Positions 43,099 to 52,122 of a stretch of DNA of 59,375 nt are shown here, in pieces. A model generated the notes under the pieces. The model was not told the DNA's origin. It saw only the letters and a list, made by a program, of their open reading frames with translations, and did no database searches. A program made the position numbers and the translations under genes. The DNA comes from Marinisporobacter sp. (GTDB lineage: Bacteria > Bacillota > Clostridia > Peptostreptococcales > Thermotaleaceae), in contig JAOARV010000044.1 in NCBI GenBank assembly GCA_025210395.1, positions 1 through 59,375 of the forward strand. Reading direction: 5' to 3'. The stretch's first letter is position 1. Each line of letters starts with the position of its first letter.

Positions 43099-45845
43099 TA
43101 TTCTACCTTTTCTATTTTGTTTAATCTTTCTAATAACCCCTTTAACTCCTCTAAGTATTTTCCATAGCTCGCCCAATCTCCATCTTTTTGAGCTTCTTGT
43201 GCCTTCATAAATACTCTGTTGGCTTGTTGTATCATTTGTTTTATATTTAAATCTTCTGTAGCTTGTTCTGGAATAGTTACTTCTGGTTTTTTAGCGCTTC
43301 CAAATAATTTGTCTAATGCCTTTTCTAAGGTTTCTTCATAAGCAATTCGATCTCCATAAGCTACAACTACTCTTTTTACTTCTGGTAAGCTATTTTCATT
43401 GTCTGCCTTTAAATAAATAGTTTCTACATAAAGAAGTGAATTTTCTATTGGAATAGTCAATAGATTTCCTCGAATATAAGTAGATCCTTTTTGGCCCCAA
43501 AGGGAAAATTCCTTAGAAATAGTTGTATCCTGATCAATTTTTGATTCTACCTGCATAGGTCCATATACATTCTTTTGCTTTGGCATTTTATAAATAATGA
43601 GCTTTCCATAATTTTCTCCATCATTTCTTGCCATGAAAAGAGCTGTCATATTGGGCTTGTTTTTAGGTGTGTATGGAATAGAAAGTAAAAATTCTTCCTT
43701 TTCTGCTTCTGGTAATTTCATAATGAAATAATTTGATTCCATCACTTGTTTTTCTTGTTCATAAATTTCATGAGCAATATCCCACAAATCTTCCTGTTGA
43801 TAAAATACGTCTGTATCTGTCATATGATATACTTTATACACATTTGCCTGTATATCAAATAAAGTTTGTGGATATCTTATATGTTCTTTTATTCCTTCAG
43901 GCATTTTATCCATACTTGTGAATAACTGAGGGAAAATTTTTGCCATGGTTTTTATGACAGGATCTTTTTCATCTGATACATAATAAGTAATCTCACCATT
44001 ATAAGCATCTACTACTACCTTCACAGAGTTTCTTATATAATTAGCACGCCCCTCTCCAAAAGGCTTTGCATAAGGAAAATTCTCACTAACAGTATACCCA
44101 TCTAACATCCAATATAATTTTCCTTCATTGATTACGAGATATGGATCTTCATCGTAATATATAAAGGGTGCGATCTTTTTCGCTCTTTCTTTGATATTTC
44201 TATAGATTAAAATTTTACTTTTTTCTGTAATATTTCCAGATATTAATATCTTCGAGCTCTTTTCCTTAATAGCATATAAAAGCTTATTCATTCCTCCTAA
44301 GTGGATTCCAGCACTTCCTTCATAGATGGTTTCTTCATTTTGCCCGCCACTTGGATAGTCAAACTCTTTTTCCTTTGTATTGGTGATCACATAGTTGTTG
44401 GTAAGTTCTCCAAAATAAATTTGTGGATATTTTATCTTCATATCTTTTATATCTGATTTGGGTGGGATATTTTTTATCAAGAGATCAGGCTGTCCCTGAC
44501 TCGTAATAGCATTCACAGGAGATAATGCAGCCCCGTAGCCATGAGTATATTTTAAATGCTGATTGATCCATTGTTCATTGATTTTTTCTTCATTAATCTC
44601 TCTTCCTGATAAAAATACTTGTGTCAACTGCCCTCCAATAGTATATCTATCAATATCTACATCATGGAATTGATAATAAAGTCGAATCCCTTGACTTTGA
44701 TTATAAAACTGCTTTGTAGGACGATAATCATTGATACGAATATTTTTTACAGTCTCTATATTCTTTTCTAAATCTTCCCTTGTTAAATCTTTTGTTGCAG
44801 GAAAATCCTTTTCTTCTATTTCATCTAGCCCATAGGCCATTTTTGTATAGTTTATATTATGCTCTAAATAAATTCTTTCCTTCGAAATTTCATCAGGAGC
44901 TACTATAAAATTCTGTACCCCTAAAGCAGCAGCATTTCCTACTATAGATAGTACGATCATCATTACAGGTCCTGCAAGAACTAATCTTAATTGCTTTCTT
45001 TTTGCACCTATCATTAAGACAATAGCAGAAATAATGGATAATACGATTTTTATTCTATACACCCATAAAGTTACATGAATATCTGTAAAGCTTGCTCCAT
45101 AAGCTACTCCACGAGGTGAATATAATAAATCATATGTTTTAAGTATGTACCCAAGTCCTAAAATCACAAAGAATATAACACCTAAAACGGTCAACTGCCC
45201 TAATGCAATATTTAATAATTGCTTGCCATTATTCATATTCATATTCGGATGAATTCTTCTAACATTATCTTCTGGGTCATGATTTGCATCAAATAAAGTA
45301 GGTCTTTTTACACTCATCAAAATCATATAAAAAATAACTGTAACAATCACCAAAAAAACAATAAAGCTCATGAACAAATAATAAATCTGTTCTAACAAAG
45401 GTAGCTTAAACATATAAAAAGCTACATCGTTTTTAAATATAGGATCAGAAATATTAAAATCTGTTGCATTAAAAAACCTTAATATTTCAAACCAAAGATT
45501 GCTTGTTACGCTCATAGTTGCTAAAAAGGATACTATAGCTGAGATTCCTAATGCAATCCGATTAATTCCTTTTTCACTTATTCTATTATTCGTTGTATCA
45601 ATTTTTTTATTGTAATTTTTCTTAATGGATAATAGATAAAAATGAATAAGCAAGGTAAGTACAATGAAAATAGGTATTCCAATCTTAAACTGAGTCATTA
45701 GCTTTGTTAAAAAAACTTGGTCATATCCTACCTCCTTAAACCACTGATAATCTGTTACAAAATTAATAATGGTCGTAAAGGAAGTTAAAAGAAATATAAC
45801 AACTACTATTACTACACCTAAAAATGTGCCTTTTGCTTTTCTCAA
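43098..45845 (-). CDS. UPF0182 family large membrane protein
   Basis: About 915 aa. N-terminal third has seven hydrophobic segments (VIVVVIFLLTSFTTIINFVT to MIVLSIVGNAAAL), and the remaining 570 residues form the extracytoplasmic part with NYTKMAYGLDEIEEKDFPA and DAYNGEITYYVSDEKDPVIK, both typical of UPF0182. The extreme C-terminus has a helical coiled stretch. The frame starts at an ATG (45875) without signal; the TTG at 45843-45845 follows AGGGGTG by 6-7 bases and is likelier. Function of the family is unknown. Confidence 0.92.
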   Translation of the reverse strand: MRKAKGTFLGVVIVVVIFLLTSFTTIINFVTDYQWFKEVGYDQVFLTKLMTQFKIGIPIFIVLTLLIHFYLLSIKKNYNKKIDTTNNRISEKGINRIALGISAIVSFLATMSVTSNLWFEILRFFNATDFNISDPIFKNDVAFYMFKLPLLEQIYYLFMSFIVFLVIVTVIFYMILMSVKRPTLFDANHDPEDNVRRIHPNMNMNNGKQLLNIALGQLTVLGVIFFVILGLGYILKTYDLLYSPRGVAYGASFTDIHVTLWVYRIKIVLSIISAIVLMIGAKRKQLRLVLAGPVMMIVLSIVGNAAALGVQNFIVAPDEISKERIYLEHNINYTKMAYGLDEIEEKDFPATKDLTREDLEKNIETVKNIRINDYRPTKQFYNQSQGIRLYYQFHDVDIDRYTIGGQLTQVFLSGREINEEKINEQWINQHLKYTHGYGAALSPVNAITSQGQPDLLIKNIPPKSDIKDMKIKYPQIYFGELTNNYVITNTKEKEFDYPSGGQNEETIYEGSAGIHLGGMNKLLYAIKEKSSKILISGNITEKSKILIYRNIKERAKKIAPFIYYDEDPYLVINEGKLYWMLDGYTVSENFPYAKPFGEGRANYIRNSVKVVVDAYNGEITYYVSDEKDPVIKTMAKIFPQLFTSMDKMPEGIKEHIRYPQTLFDIQANVYKVYHMTDTDVFYQQEDLWDIAHEIYEQEKQVMESNYFIMKLPEAEKEEFLLSIPYTPKNKPNMTALFMARNDGENYGKLIIYKMPKQKNVYGPMQVESKIDQDTTISKEFSLWGQKGSTYIRGNLLTIPIENSLLYVETIYLKADNENSLPEVKRVVVAYGDRIAYEETLEKALDKLFGSAKKPEVTIPEQATEDLNIKQMIQQANRVFMKAQEAQKDGDWASYGKYLEELKGLLERLNKIEKVE

Positions 45846-45992
45846 ATTTTTCACCCCTATTCTTATAATTATCATTATAATCTTTATTCTCTTAATAATA
45901 ATATATCCACCTTTGCTTATTTTCTATCAAAAAAATAAGCTCAATAGCATAATCTTAGTCTCATTATACTATTGAGCGGAAAATATTTCAAA

Positions 45993-47030
45993 CTAGGGAT
46001 TTAATTTCATATCTCCATAGGAAATCCATCCTTTTTTTCTCATATATTCAGAAATGATCAATGTTAACAAAGCTGGTAAAATAAAATGTAATACTGCAAT
46101 TTTTCCTATAATCAAAACCATAGGCTGACTGCCACTCATAGCTGCCATGGTTCCAAACTGTCCAACAAGACCACTTGTCCCCATTCCTGCACCAATACTA
46201 TTATTTTCCATTCTTAATACGTAGGTGGCAATAGGTCCTAGGATGGCACTGGCTAAGGTTGGCGGTACCCATATGAAAGGATTTTTAATGATATTTGGAA
46301 CCTGTAGCATAGAAGTTCCAAGACCTTGAGCAATAGCTCCTCCTACACCATTCTCTCTGTAGCTTGCCACTGCAAAACCAATCATTTGTGTTGCACAACC
46401 TACTGCTGAAGCCCCTGCCGCAAGACCACTAAGTCCTAAAGATATAGAAAGTGCTGCACTGCTTATTGGAAGAGTTAGAATCATTCCCATAAGGGTTGCT
46501 ATCACAATTCCCATGGGAATAGGCTGAAGCTCTGTTGCTCTATTGATAACACTTCCTAAGCTTTTCATAACAGATGCCATAATAGGTCCTATAAAGATTC
46601 CTGCTAAGCCTCCAATAATAATGGTTCCTGCTGGTACTAAAACAATATCCACCTTTGTTTTTCCTGTAATCATCTTTGAAAACTCTGCTCCAATCAAAGA
46701 AGCTATAAAAGCACCTACAGGCTCACCTATTTTCACAATAAAAGCTCCATCATTTCCTGAATAAACAGTTCCTGCACCTATAGCTCCTGTAACAATCGAT
46801 GCAAAAACACCTAAAGGGGGAGCTCCTACACTAAAAGCTACTCCTGCACCTATAGCGGGTCCCATTACAAACTGAGCAATTTTTCCAAATTTCACTAAAG
46901 CTTCTATCCCTGCATAATCTCCAATCTGTTTTAATATCAGCCCAATAATCAAAGAAGAGAATAATCCTAAAGCCATACCATTTAATGCTTTTGTTATATA
47001 CTCTCTAAATGAAAATTTATTTTTCTTCAT
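45993..47030 (-). CDS. PTS EIIC-like membrane transporter
   Basis: 345 aa with about ten hydrophobic segments; AIGAGVAFSVGAPPLGVFAS and VPNIIKNPFIWVPPTLASAI are characteristic of the PTS_EIIC_2 family (no EIIA/EIIB domain). The ATG at 47028-47030 is 9 bases from AAGGAG; earlier in-frame ATGs lie within that site. The niaR-type regulator gene is 116 bases upstream in the same direction. Sugar substrate cannot be inferred. Confidence 0.85.
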   Translation of the reverse strand: MKKNKFSFREYITKALNGMALGLFSSLIIGLILKQIGDYAGIEALVKFGKIAQFVMGPAIGAGVAFSVGAPPLGVFASIVTGAIGAGTVYSGNDGAFIVKIGEPVGAFIASLIGAEFSKMITGKTKVDIVLVPAGTIIIGGLAGIFIGPIMASVMKSLGSVINRATELQPIPMGIVIATLMGMILTLPISSAALSISLGLSGLAAGASAVGCATQMIGFAVASYRENGVGGAIAQGLGTSMLQVPNIIKNPFIWVPPTLASAILGPIATYVLRMENNSIGAGMGTSGLVGQFGTMAAMSGSQPMVLIIGKIAVLHFILPALLTLIISEYMRKKGWISYGDMKLNP

Positions 47031-47163
47031 TGATTTCATCTCCTTCATTTGTTTTTACACCTGTCTTGTCACCTGCTATAAAAAATATAACAAATCTTTA
47101 AGAAAAATTCAATCCCCTAGATTTGTAAATTTTATTTATACCTTTTAAATTATTTTAAAACTA

Positions 47164-47688
47164 TTATTCTCCTTTTACTAAATATCCTTTTTCTTTTAAA
47201 ACTTCTAACATCTTCTCATAAGCTCTGTTATTTGGAACCTCTACCGTATGGATATGATCTCCCCCTGTTAAAGAAGCTAATGGAGCTGCATCATTTTCTT
47301 TTATTTTCCTTATAAAATCTTCTATATCCATTCTTGAACCAATCATCAAAGAACTTCTAATTTCTCCGTAAATAGGATGCTCTACAATTACATCTAATAC
47401 CTTTGCACCTCTATCTACCATAATTTTTAGTTCTTCTTCCATATGTGTATATCCCTTATGTCTACATATAATCGTCTTGATATTTTTATTTTCCCCTCCT
47501 GATTGAGGTATCATATACCCATTAGAAGTAGCTAAAATATTCTCTCCTTGTGCACGCATAACAGCAATATCCTGTACAATTACTTGTCTACTCACTTTAA
47601 ATTTCTTAGCAAGAGCTGTTCCTGTTATAGGGTCTTCTTGATCTTTTAATATTTTTATAATCCCTTTTCTTCTTTCGTCCGTTGTCAT
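47164..47688 (-). CDS. niaR: NiaR-type transcription repressor
   Basis: 174 aa. N-terminal HTH_11 (GTALAKKFKVSRQVIVQDIA) and C-terminal 3H domain with its three conserved histidines region (ICRHKGYTHMEEEL, VIVEHPIYGEI, LTGGDHIHTVEV). NiaR represses NAD-precursor uptake and synthesis genes in response to niacin. GGAAGGAGG precedes the ATG. No NAD gene is within the window; the nearest same-strand gene is the PTS EIIC-like protein. Confidence 0.88.
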   Translation of the reverse strand: MTTDERRKGIIKILKDQEDPITGTALAKKFKVSRQVIVQDIAVMRAQGENILATSNGYMIPQSGGENKNIKTIICRHKGYTHMEEELKIMVDRGAKVLDVIVEHPIYGEIRSSLMIGSRMDIEDFIRKIKENDAAPLASLTGGDHIHTVEVPNNRAYEKMLEVLKEKGYLVKGE

Positions 47689-47883
47689 AAAATCCTCCTT
47701 CCTTTTTTTATCATGCTCCTAGTATACCACAATTTCATGCATAAGATTTCGTTACCTGCATCGTAAGACTTTTCTTTGTTTTTGTGGTTCTTTTGCTTAT
47801 TTTTCTGATATTTCTACAAATATGTGTTTTTTCGCTTTATTTTATCCACGTTTGAATATTGAAATTTCCGAATTTTTCAATCT

Positions 47884-49329
47884 TTATTCAATCACTTTTA
47901 TTTTTTCTAAATGATTATCATGCATTCCCATGATGCTTATACCACTTTCTTTCAATATTTTCACATTTTCAATAATTTCTTTTGATATTTCTTCTCCTGG
48001 GCATAAAAGGGGGATTCCAGGGGGATATGGAATAATATATTCTCCACTAGTTTTACCCACACTTTCTTCAAGTTTGATTTCTTTTTTATATGCAAAGGCT
48101 GCGTCTCTTGGCAGTATATTTATTTTAGGAATCCTCTGTAGTAATGAAACTTCTTCTGCTTTTTGAACTTCTATTGCATTCTTTTCTTTTATATTGACTA
48201 AAGCCTTGAATAGTTTTTCAAGATCATCTCTCGTGTTACCAATGGTACATATAGCCACAATATGCTTCCTATCACTCATTTCCACTTGTATACCATATTT
48301 TCCCCTTAATAAGCCCTCTAACGTTTTTCCACTGATTCCTAAATCTGTTAGATCTATGACAAGTCTTGTTCTGTCTACATGCTTTATACCGTATTTTCCT
48401 ATTAGCCTTTCATCCAATACTTTTATCCCAGAAACTTTTGAAATCTTTTTATGAAAATCGTTAATATTTGTTAAAAGTTCATTCATAAGAGCTTTTCCAT
48501 ATCTTTGTGCAATATTTCTTGCTTCATCTAAAGACGTCATCAATAAATAAGATGGGCTACTACTTTGATTCATCATTAACATGAATCTTAGCCGATCTAT
48601 ATCTACTCTTTTTGATTTTACATGAAGCATAGAACTTTGAGTAAAGCTAAGAAGGGTTTTATGGGTACTTTGAATCACAATATCTGCCCCTGCCTCTATT
48701 GCATCTATAGGTAAAGCTGTACTTAAATTAAGATGTGAGCCATGGGCTTCATCTACAATAAGAATCTTTTCATATTGATGTACAACCTTTACAATTCCTT
48801 CAATATCAGAACAAATTCCGTAATAATTAGGATACGTTAAAATAACTGCCTTCGCATCTAAATTTTCAAGAATCGTCTTTTCTATTGTTTCAGCTGTTAT
48901 GCCCATAGAAATATTATGCTCTGTACTTACTTCAGGATAAATATATATAGGAACCAATCCTCCAAGGATACATCCATGCATAATAGATTTATGACAGTCT
49001 CTTGGTATAATCACTTTTTCATTTGGATTTGCCACTGTCATAAGGGCTGAAATATTTCCTGTAGATGTACCATTAATTAAAAAGAACGTTTGATCTGCAC
49101 CAAAAAATTTTGCTGCTCTTTCTTGGGCTTTTCTTATCATCTCTTCTGGAGCATGGAGATTATCTGTTCCTGGAATTTCTGTTACATCTAAAGTTAATAA
49201 TTCATTATTTAAAGGATAGTTTTCATATCTTTTATAAACTTTTCCGTTTTTATGTCCTGGTACATGAAAAGATACAATATTTTCATCTGCTAATGCTTTT
49301 AATTTTCTTAGAATGATACCATCTTTCAT
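47884..49329 (-). CDS. Orn/Lys/Arg decarboxylase family PLP enzyme
   Basis: 481 aa, fold type I. VSFHVPGHKNGKVYK, FLINGTSTGNISALM, ILIVDEAHGSHLNLS and STHKTLLSFTQSSML with the Schiff-base Lys are intact, plus a C-terminal domain ending in IPYPPGIPLLCPGE. Related to SpeA/YaaO decarboxylases; the amino-acid substrate is uncertain. The ATG at 49327-49329 is 7 bases from AAGGAG; upstream in-frame starts are not supported. It starts right after the GntR gene terminator. Confidence 0.88.
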   Translation of the reverse strand: MKDGIILRKLKALADENIVSFHVPGHKNGKVYKRYENYPLNNELLTLDVTEIPGTDNLHAPEEMIRKAQERAAKFFGADQTFFLINGTSTGNISALMTVANPNEKVIIPRDCHKSIMHGCILGGLVPIYIYPEVSTEHNISMGITAETIEKTILENLDAKAVILTYPNYYGICSDIEGIVKVVHQYEKILIVDEAHGSHLNLSTALPIDAIEAGADIVIQSTHKTLLSFTQSSMLHVKSKRVDIDRLRFMLMMNQSSSPSYLLMTSLDEARNIAQRYGKALMNELLTNINDFHKKISKVSGIKVLDERLIGKYGIKHVDRTRLVIDLTDLGISGKTLEGLLRGKYGIQVEMSDRKHIVAICTIGNTRDDLEKLFKALVNIKEKNAIEVQKAEEVSLLQRIPKINILPRDAAFAYKKEIKLEESVGKTSGEYIIPYPPGIPLLCPGEEISKEIIENVKILKESGISIMGMHDNHLEKIKVIE

Positions 49330-49351
49330 ATTCATTCTCCTTCCACATAAA

Positions 49352-49376
49352 AAGACTACTATCAATATAGTAGTCT
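49352..49376 (-). terminator. GntR gene terminator
   Basis: AGACTACTAT / ATAGTAGTCT with loop CAAT (read on either strand) and TTTTTAT downstream on the minus strand. Confidence 0.75.
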
Positions 49377-50043
49377 AAGGATTTACATTTTTTTCTACAT
49401 TTTTTTTTGAATTCTCTACATGGACTGTGAGGGCTCTTTGTGCTACCTCTTGATCCTTATTGAGAAAAGCATCTAAAACAACTTTATGTTCTTTTAATGA
49501 TTCTTTAATTCTTCCCTTAACATGTAATGATTTTCTTCTTGTCTTCTTCATATAATACTGAAAATCCTTAAGTACTTGTTCAAGATGTCTACTCTTAGTT
49601 GCTTTATAAATAATTTCATGAAATTTTGTGTTTAATTCTGCGAATTTTTCAATATCATTTTTAAAGGTATAAAACTCCATTAGTTCATATGCTTCTTTTA
49701 ATTCTTCTAATTCTTCTTCTGTAATTCTTTCTACAGCCCATCTAGCAGCGATTCCTTCTATTGCAGTTCTTATGGTATATATATCTTCAATATCTTGCTT
49801 AGATATACCTAATACAACAACCCCTCTATTAGGTTTATTCTCCACAATGCCATCTAGTTCAAGCTGTTTAAGCGCTTCTCTTACTGGTGTACGGCTAACT
49901 CCTAGTTCTTCCGCTAATTTTGCTTCTCCTAGCTTTTCGCCTTCAGCATATTTCCCATTCAATATATCTTCTCTTAGTATATTGAATATCTTTGATGTTA
50001 GGGACAAACCTGTATTATCTTCATTTAATAGATCCCTTGCCAT
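49375..50043 (-). CDS. GntR family regulator (FadR/FCD subgroup)
   Basis: 222 aa. N-terminal winged helix AKLAEELGVSRTPVREALKQ and DGIVENKPNRGVVVLG; C-terminal FCD domain (about 85-215) with the metal/ligand residues in NTKFHEIIYKATKSRHL. Ligand not deducible. ATG at 50041-50043, 5 bases from GGGGG. Its promoter has a 12-base palindrome immediately downstream of the -10, a likely autoregulatory operator. It may control the adjacent decarboxylase gene. Confidence 0.9.
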   Translation of the reverse strand: MARDLLNEDNTGLSLTSKIFNILREDILNGKYAEGEKLGEAKLAEELGVSRTPVREALKQLELDGIVENKPNRGVVVLGISKQDIEDIYTIRTAIEGIAARWAVERITEEELEELKEAYELMEFYTFKNDIEKFAELNTKFHEIIYKATKSRHLEQVLKDFQYYMKKTRRKSLHVKGRIKESLKEHKVVLDAFLNKDQEVAQRALTVHVENSKKNVEKNVNP

Positions 50044-50110
50044 ACTATCCCCCACAAATTTTCATATTTTACCTAATTCCATCCTTTATCGACAGCATTG
50101 GTAAGTATAC

Positions 50111-50152
50111 TCCTTGCAAGGATATTTTAATACAAATATACGATAATGTCAA
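50111..50152 (-). promoter_or_regulatory. gntR promoter with operator palindrome
   Basis: On the minus strand TTGACA (50147-50152), 17 bases, TAAAAT (50124-50129); immediately downstream is the palindrome TCCTTGCAAGGA (50111-50122). Confidence 0.6.
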
Positions 50153-50449
50153 TGCATGCAAGTATTTTCAAGTATTTACAATATAAAATCATCATCCTTG
50201 CATTTTGTATTAATTTCCTTCCTCTTTTATACATCCTTTTCTTTTTCAGAATTTTGTCTATTTTAGGCGTTTTAAATATTTCCATCCTATTATCTATTCC
50301 TGTATCCAGAATAAGATTATATTCTTAGTATGGCATTTTATTTTCATTTTCTTGCATTTTTATAACTATAAATATCAGTTGTTTTGAAAATCATCTTATA
50401 TTTCTCAATTTCTACCTAGATCATTTTTTTAATTTTTAACGATTTAATA
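50153..50449. other. AT-rich intergenic region without recognised genes
   Basis: Between the gntR promoter and the terminator of the dehydrogenase operon I see no coding frame with a ribosome-binding site and no recognised RNA. Confidence 0.5.
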
Positions 50450-50477
50450 AAACTCCCACTTTTACAAGGGGGAGTTT
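50450..50477 (-). terminator. Terminator of the glycerol-3-phosphate dehydrogenase operon
   Basis: AAACTCCC / GGGAGTTT with a 12-base loop; on the minus strand followed by TTATTAAATC. Confidence 0.65.
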
Positions 50478-50485
50478 CAATTATT

Positions 50486-50839
50486 TTACATACTTCTAGC
50501 TGCTACAAGATCTACTCCTGTGCCTAAAAGATCTTTTACAATAACATCTCCTACAGAAACAGGTGCTTTTAGTTCTATAGAATCAATCAATTTCATACAT
50601 GCAACCATTTTTTCCTTTGGAATAGCTTCTTTTGTTTTTACTGGAAGCCTATTAAGAAGTCCTCCTTTAATCTTTACCGTTGTTGTTACAACTCTTGTAG
50701 GGTTTGTAAGCTCCTTTACTCCATAAACTTTTCCTCTAGGACATTTATTTCCTACTACATGATATTCCTCATTTTCCTTTGTCACTTCTAAGTGACATCC
50801 CATGGGACATACTATACATATTAATTGTTGCTTTTCCAT
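50486..50839 (-). CDS. DUF1667 cysteine-rich protein
   Basis: 117 aa. Conserved Cys cluster at the N-terminus (CIVCPMGC) and CPRGKVYGVKEL later, as in DUF1667 partners of FAD/NAD oxidoreductases. It probably binds a metal or iron-sulfur cluster. GGGAGGGAG precedes the ATG; the gene follows the NAD(P)/FAD oxidoreductase by no gap (stop and start adjacent). Third gene of the operon. Confidence 0.9.
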   Translation of the reverse strand: MEKQQLICIVCPMGCHLEVTKENEEYHVVGNKCPRGKVYGVKELTNPTRVVTTTVKIKGGLLNRLPVKTKEAIPKEKMVACMKLIDSIELKAPVSVGDVIVKDLLGTGVDLVAARSM

Positions 50840-52105
50840 TTACGCTCCCTCCCTTTCTAAATAAACAGTAATCTCTGCATCTTCTTTGAATCCTAAATCT
50901 TCTTTTTTGATTTTTACAGATTCCATTTCTCCTGGAGCTAAATGTTTCTTTTTCATTCTTTTGATTTCTTTTCCATCTATTTTTACGATCATATTCATAT
51001 CTTTATATACATTGTCTACTCTCATAAATAAATCTAGTGTATCTTCAACATTTTCTGGTCTTACTGTATGAGGAACAATATATCTAATTCCGTCTCCTGG
51101 GTTTGTCTTTGCTACCTTACCTTCTGAATTTATTTCTTTTTTAATATATCTTGCAGCATTCTTACCAGCTCTTTTACTTTCTGCTGTTACAAAATCTACT
51201 AGATCATGTACATGTACTACATTTCCACAAGCAAAAACTCCTTCTATGCTTGTTTCCATAGATTCATTTACAATAGGTCCAGATGTAACTGGGTCTAGCT
51301 TAATCCCTGCATTTTTAGAAATTTCATTCTCTGGAATAAGTCCTACAGATAATAATAAGGTATCGCAATCATAATGTTTTTCTGTTCCCGGAATAGGTTT
51401 TCTATTTTCATCTACCGCTGCAATGACTACCCCTTCTACCCTATCTTTTCCTTTTATCTCCATTAGGGTATGGCTTAAATATAGGGGAATATCATAATCG
51501 TCTAGACATTGTACAATATTTCTAGTAAGTCCTCCTGAAAAAGGCATAAGTTCTGCTACTGCAAGCACCTTAGCTCCTTCTAAAGTCATTCTTCTTGCCA
51601 TGATCAGTCCAATATCACCTGAACCTAGGATGACTACCCTTTTTCCTACCATATAGCCTTCCATATTTACAAATCTTTGGGCTGTTCCTGCTGTAAATAC
51701 ACCTGCTGGTCTCGTTCCTGGAATATTTATAGCTCCTCTTGTTCTCTCTCTACATCCCATAGAAAGAATAATAGCCCCTGCCTGAATACTCATAAATCCA
51801 TCTACTGTATTAATGGCATGAATCACTTTATTGTCTCCTATTTCTAGAACCATTGTATCTAGCTTGTATTCTATTCCCATATCCTTTAATTCTGCAATAA
51901 ATTTCTCTGCATATTCAGGTCCTGTTAATTCCTCTTTAAAAACGTGAAGTCCAAAGCCATTATGAATACATTGTTGAAGGATTCCACCTAATTCTCTATC
52001 TCTTTCTATAACTAAGATGTTATCTACTCCGTTTTTCTTGGCTTCAATAGCTGCTGCCAGTCCTGCTGGACCTCCTCCAACTACAACAATATCATAGTTT
52101 AACAT
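50840..52105 (-). CDS. FAD/NAD(P)-binding oxidoreductase, GlpA partner
   Basis: 421 aa. N-terminal FAD loop YDIVVVGGGPAGLAAAIEAKK, internal NAD loop RVVILGSGDIGLIMARRM and a C-terminal FAD segment GVFACGNVVHVHD. Pyridine-nucleotide disulfide oxidoreductase type without redox-active CxxC. In Clostridia this protein stands with a GlpA-like dehydrogenase and DUF1667 and likely passes electrons to NAD. AAAGGAAGG precedes the ATG. It follows the GlpA-like gene by 17 bases. Confidence 0.9.
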   Translation of the reverse strand: MLNYDIVVVGGGPAGLAAAIEAKKNGVDNILVIERDRELGGILQQCIHNGFGLHVFKEELTGPEYAEKFIAELKDMGIEYKLDTMVLEIGDNKVIHAINTVDGFMSIQAGAIILSMGCRERTRGAINIPGTRPAGVFTAGTAQRFVNMEGYMVGKRVVILGSGDIGLIMARRMTLEGAKVLAVAELMPFSGGLTRNIVQCLDDYDIPLYLSHTLMEIKGKDRVEGVVIAAVDENRKPIPGTEKHYDCDTLLLSVGLIPENEISKNAGIKLDPVTSGPIVNESMETSIEGVFACGNVVHVHDLVDFVTAESKRAGKNAARYIKKEINSEGKVAKTNPGDGIRYIVPHTVRPENVEDTLDLFMRVDNVYKDMNMIVKIDGKEIKRMKKKHLAPGEMESVKIKKEDLGFKEDAEITVYLEREGA

Positions 52106-52122
52106 ATGATCACGCCCTTCCT

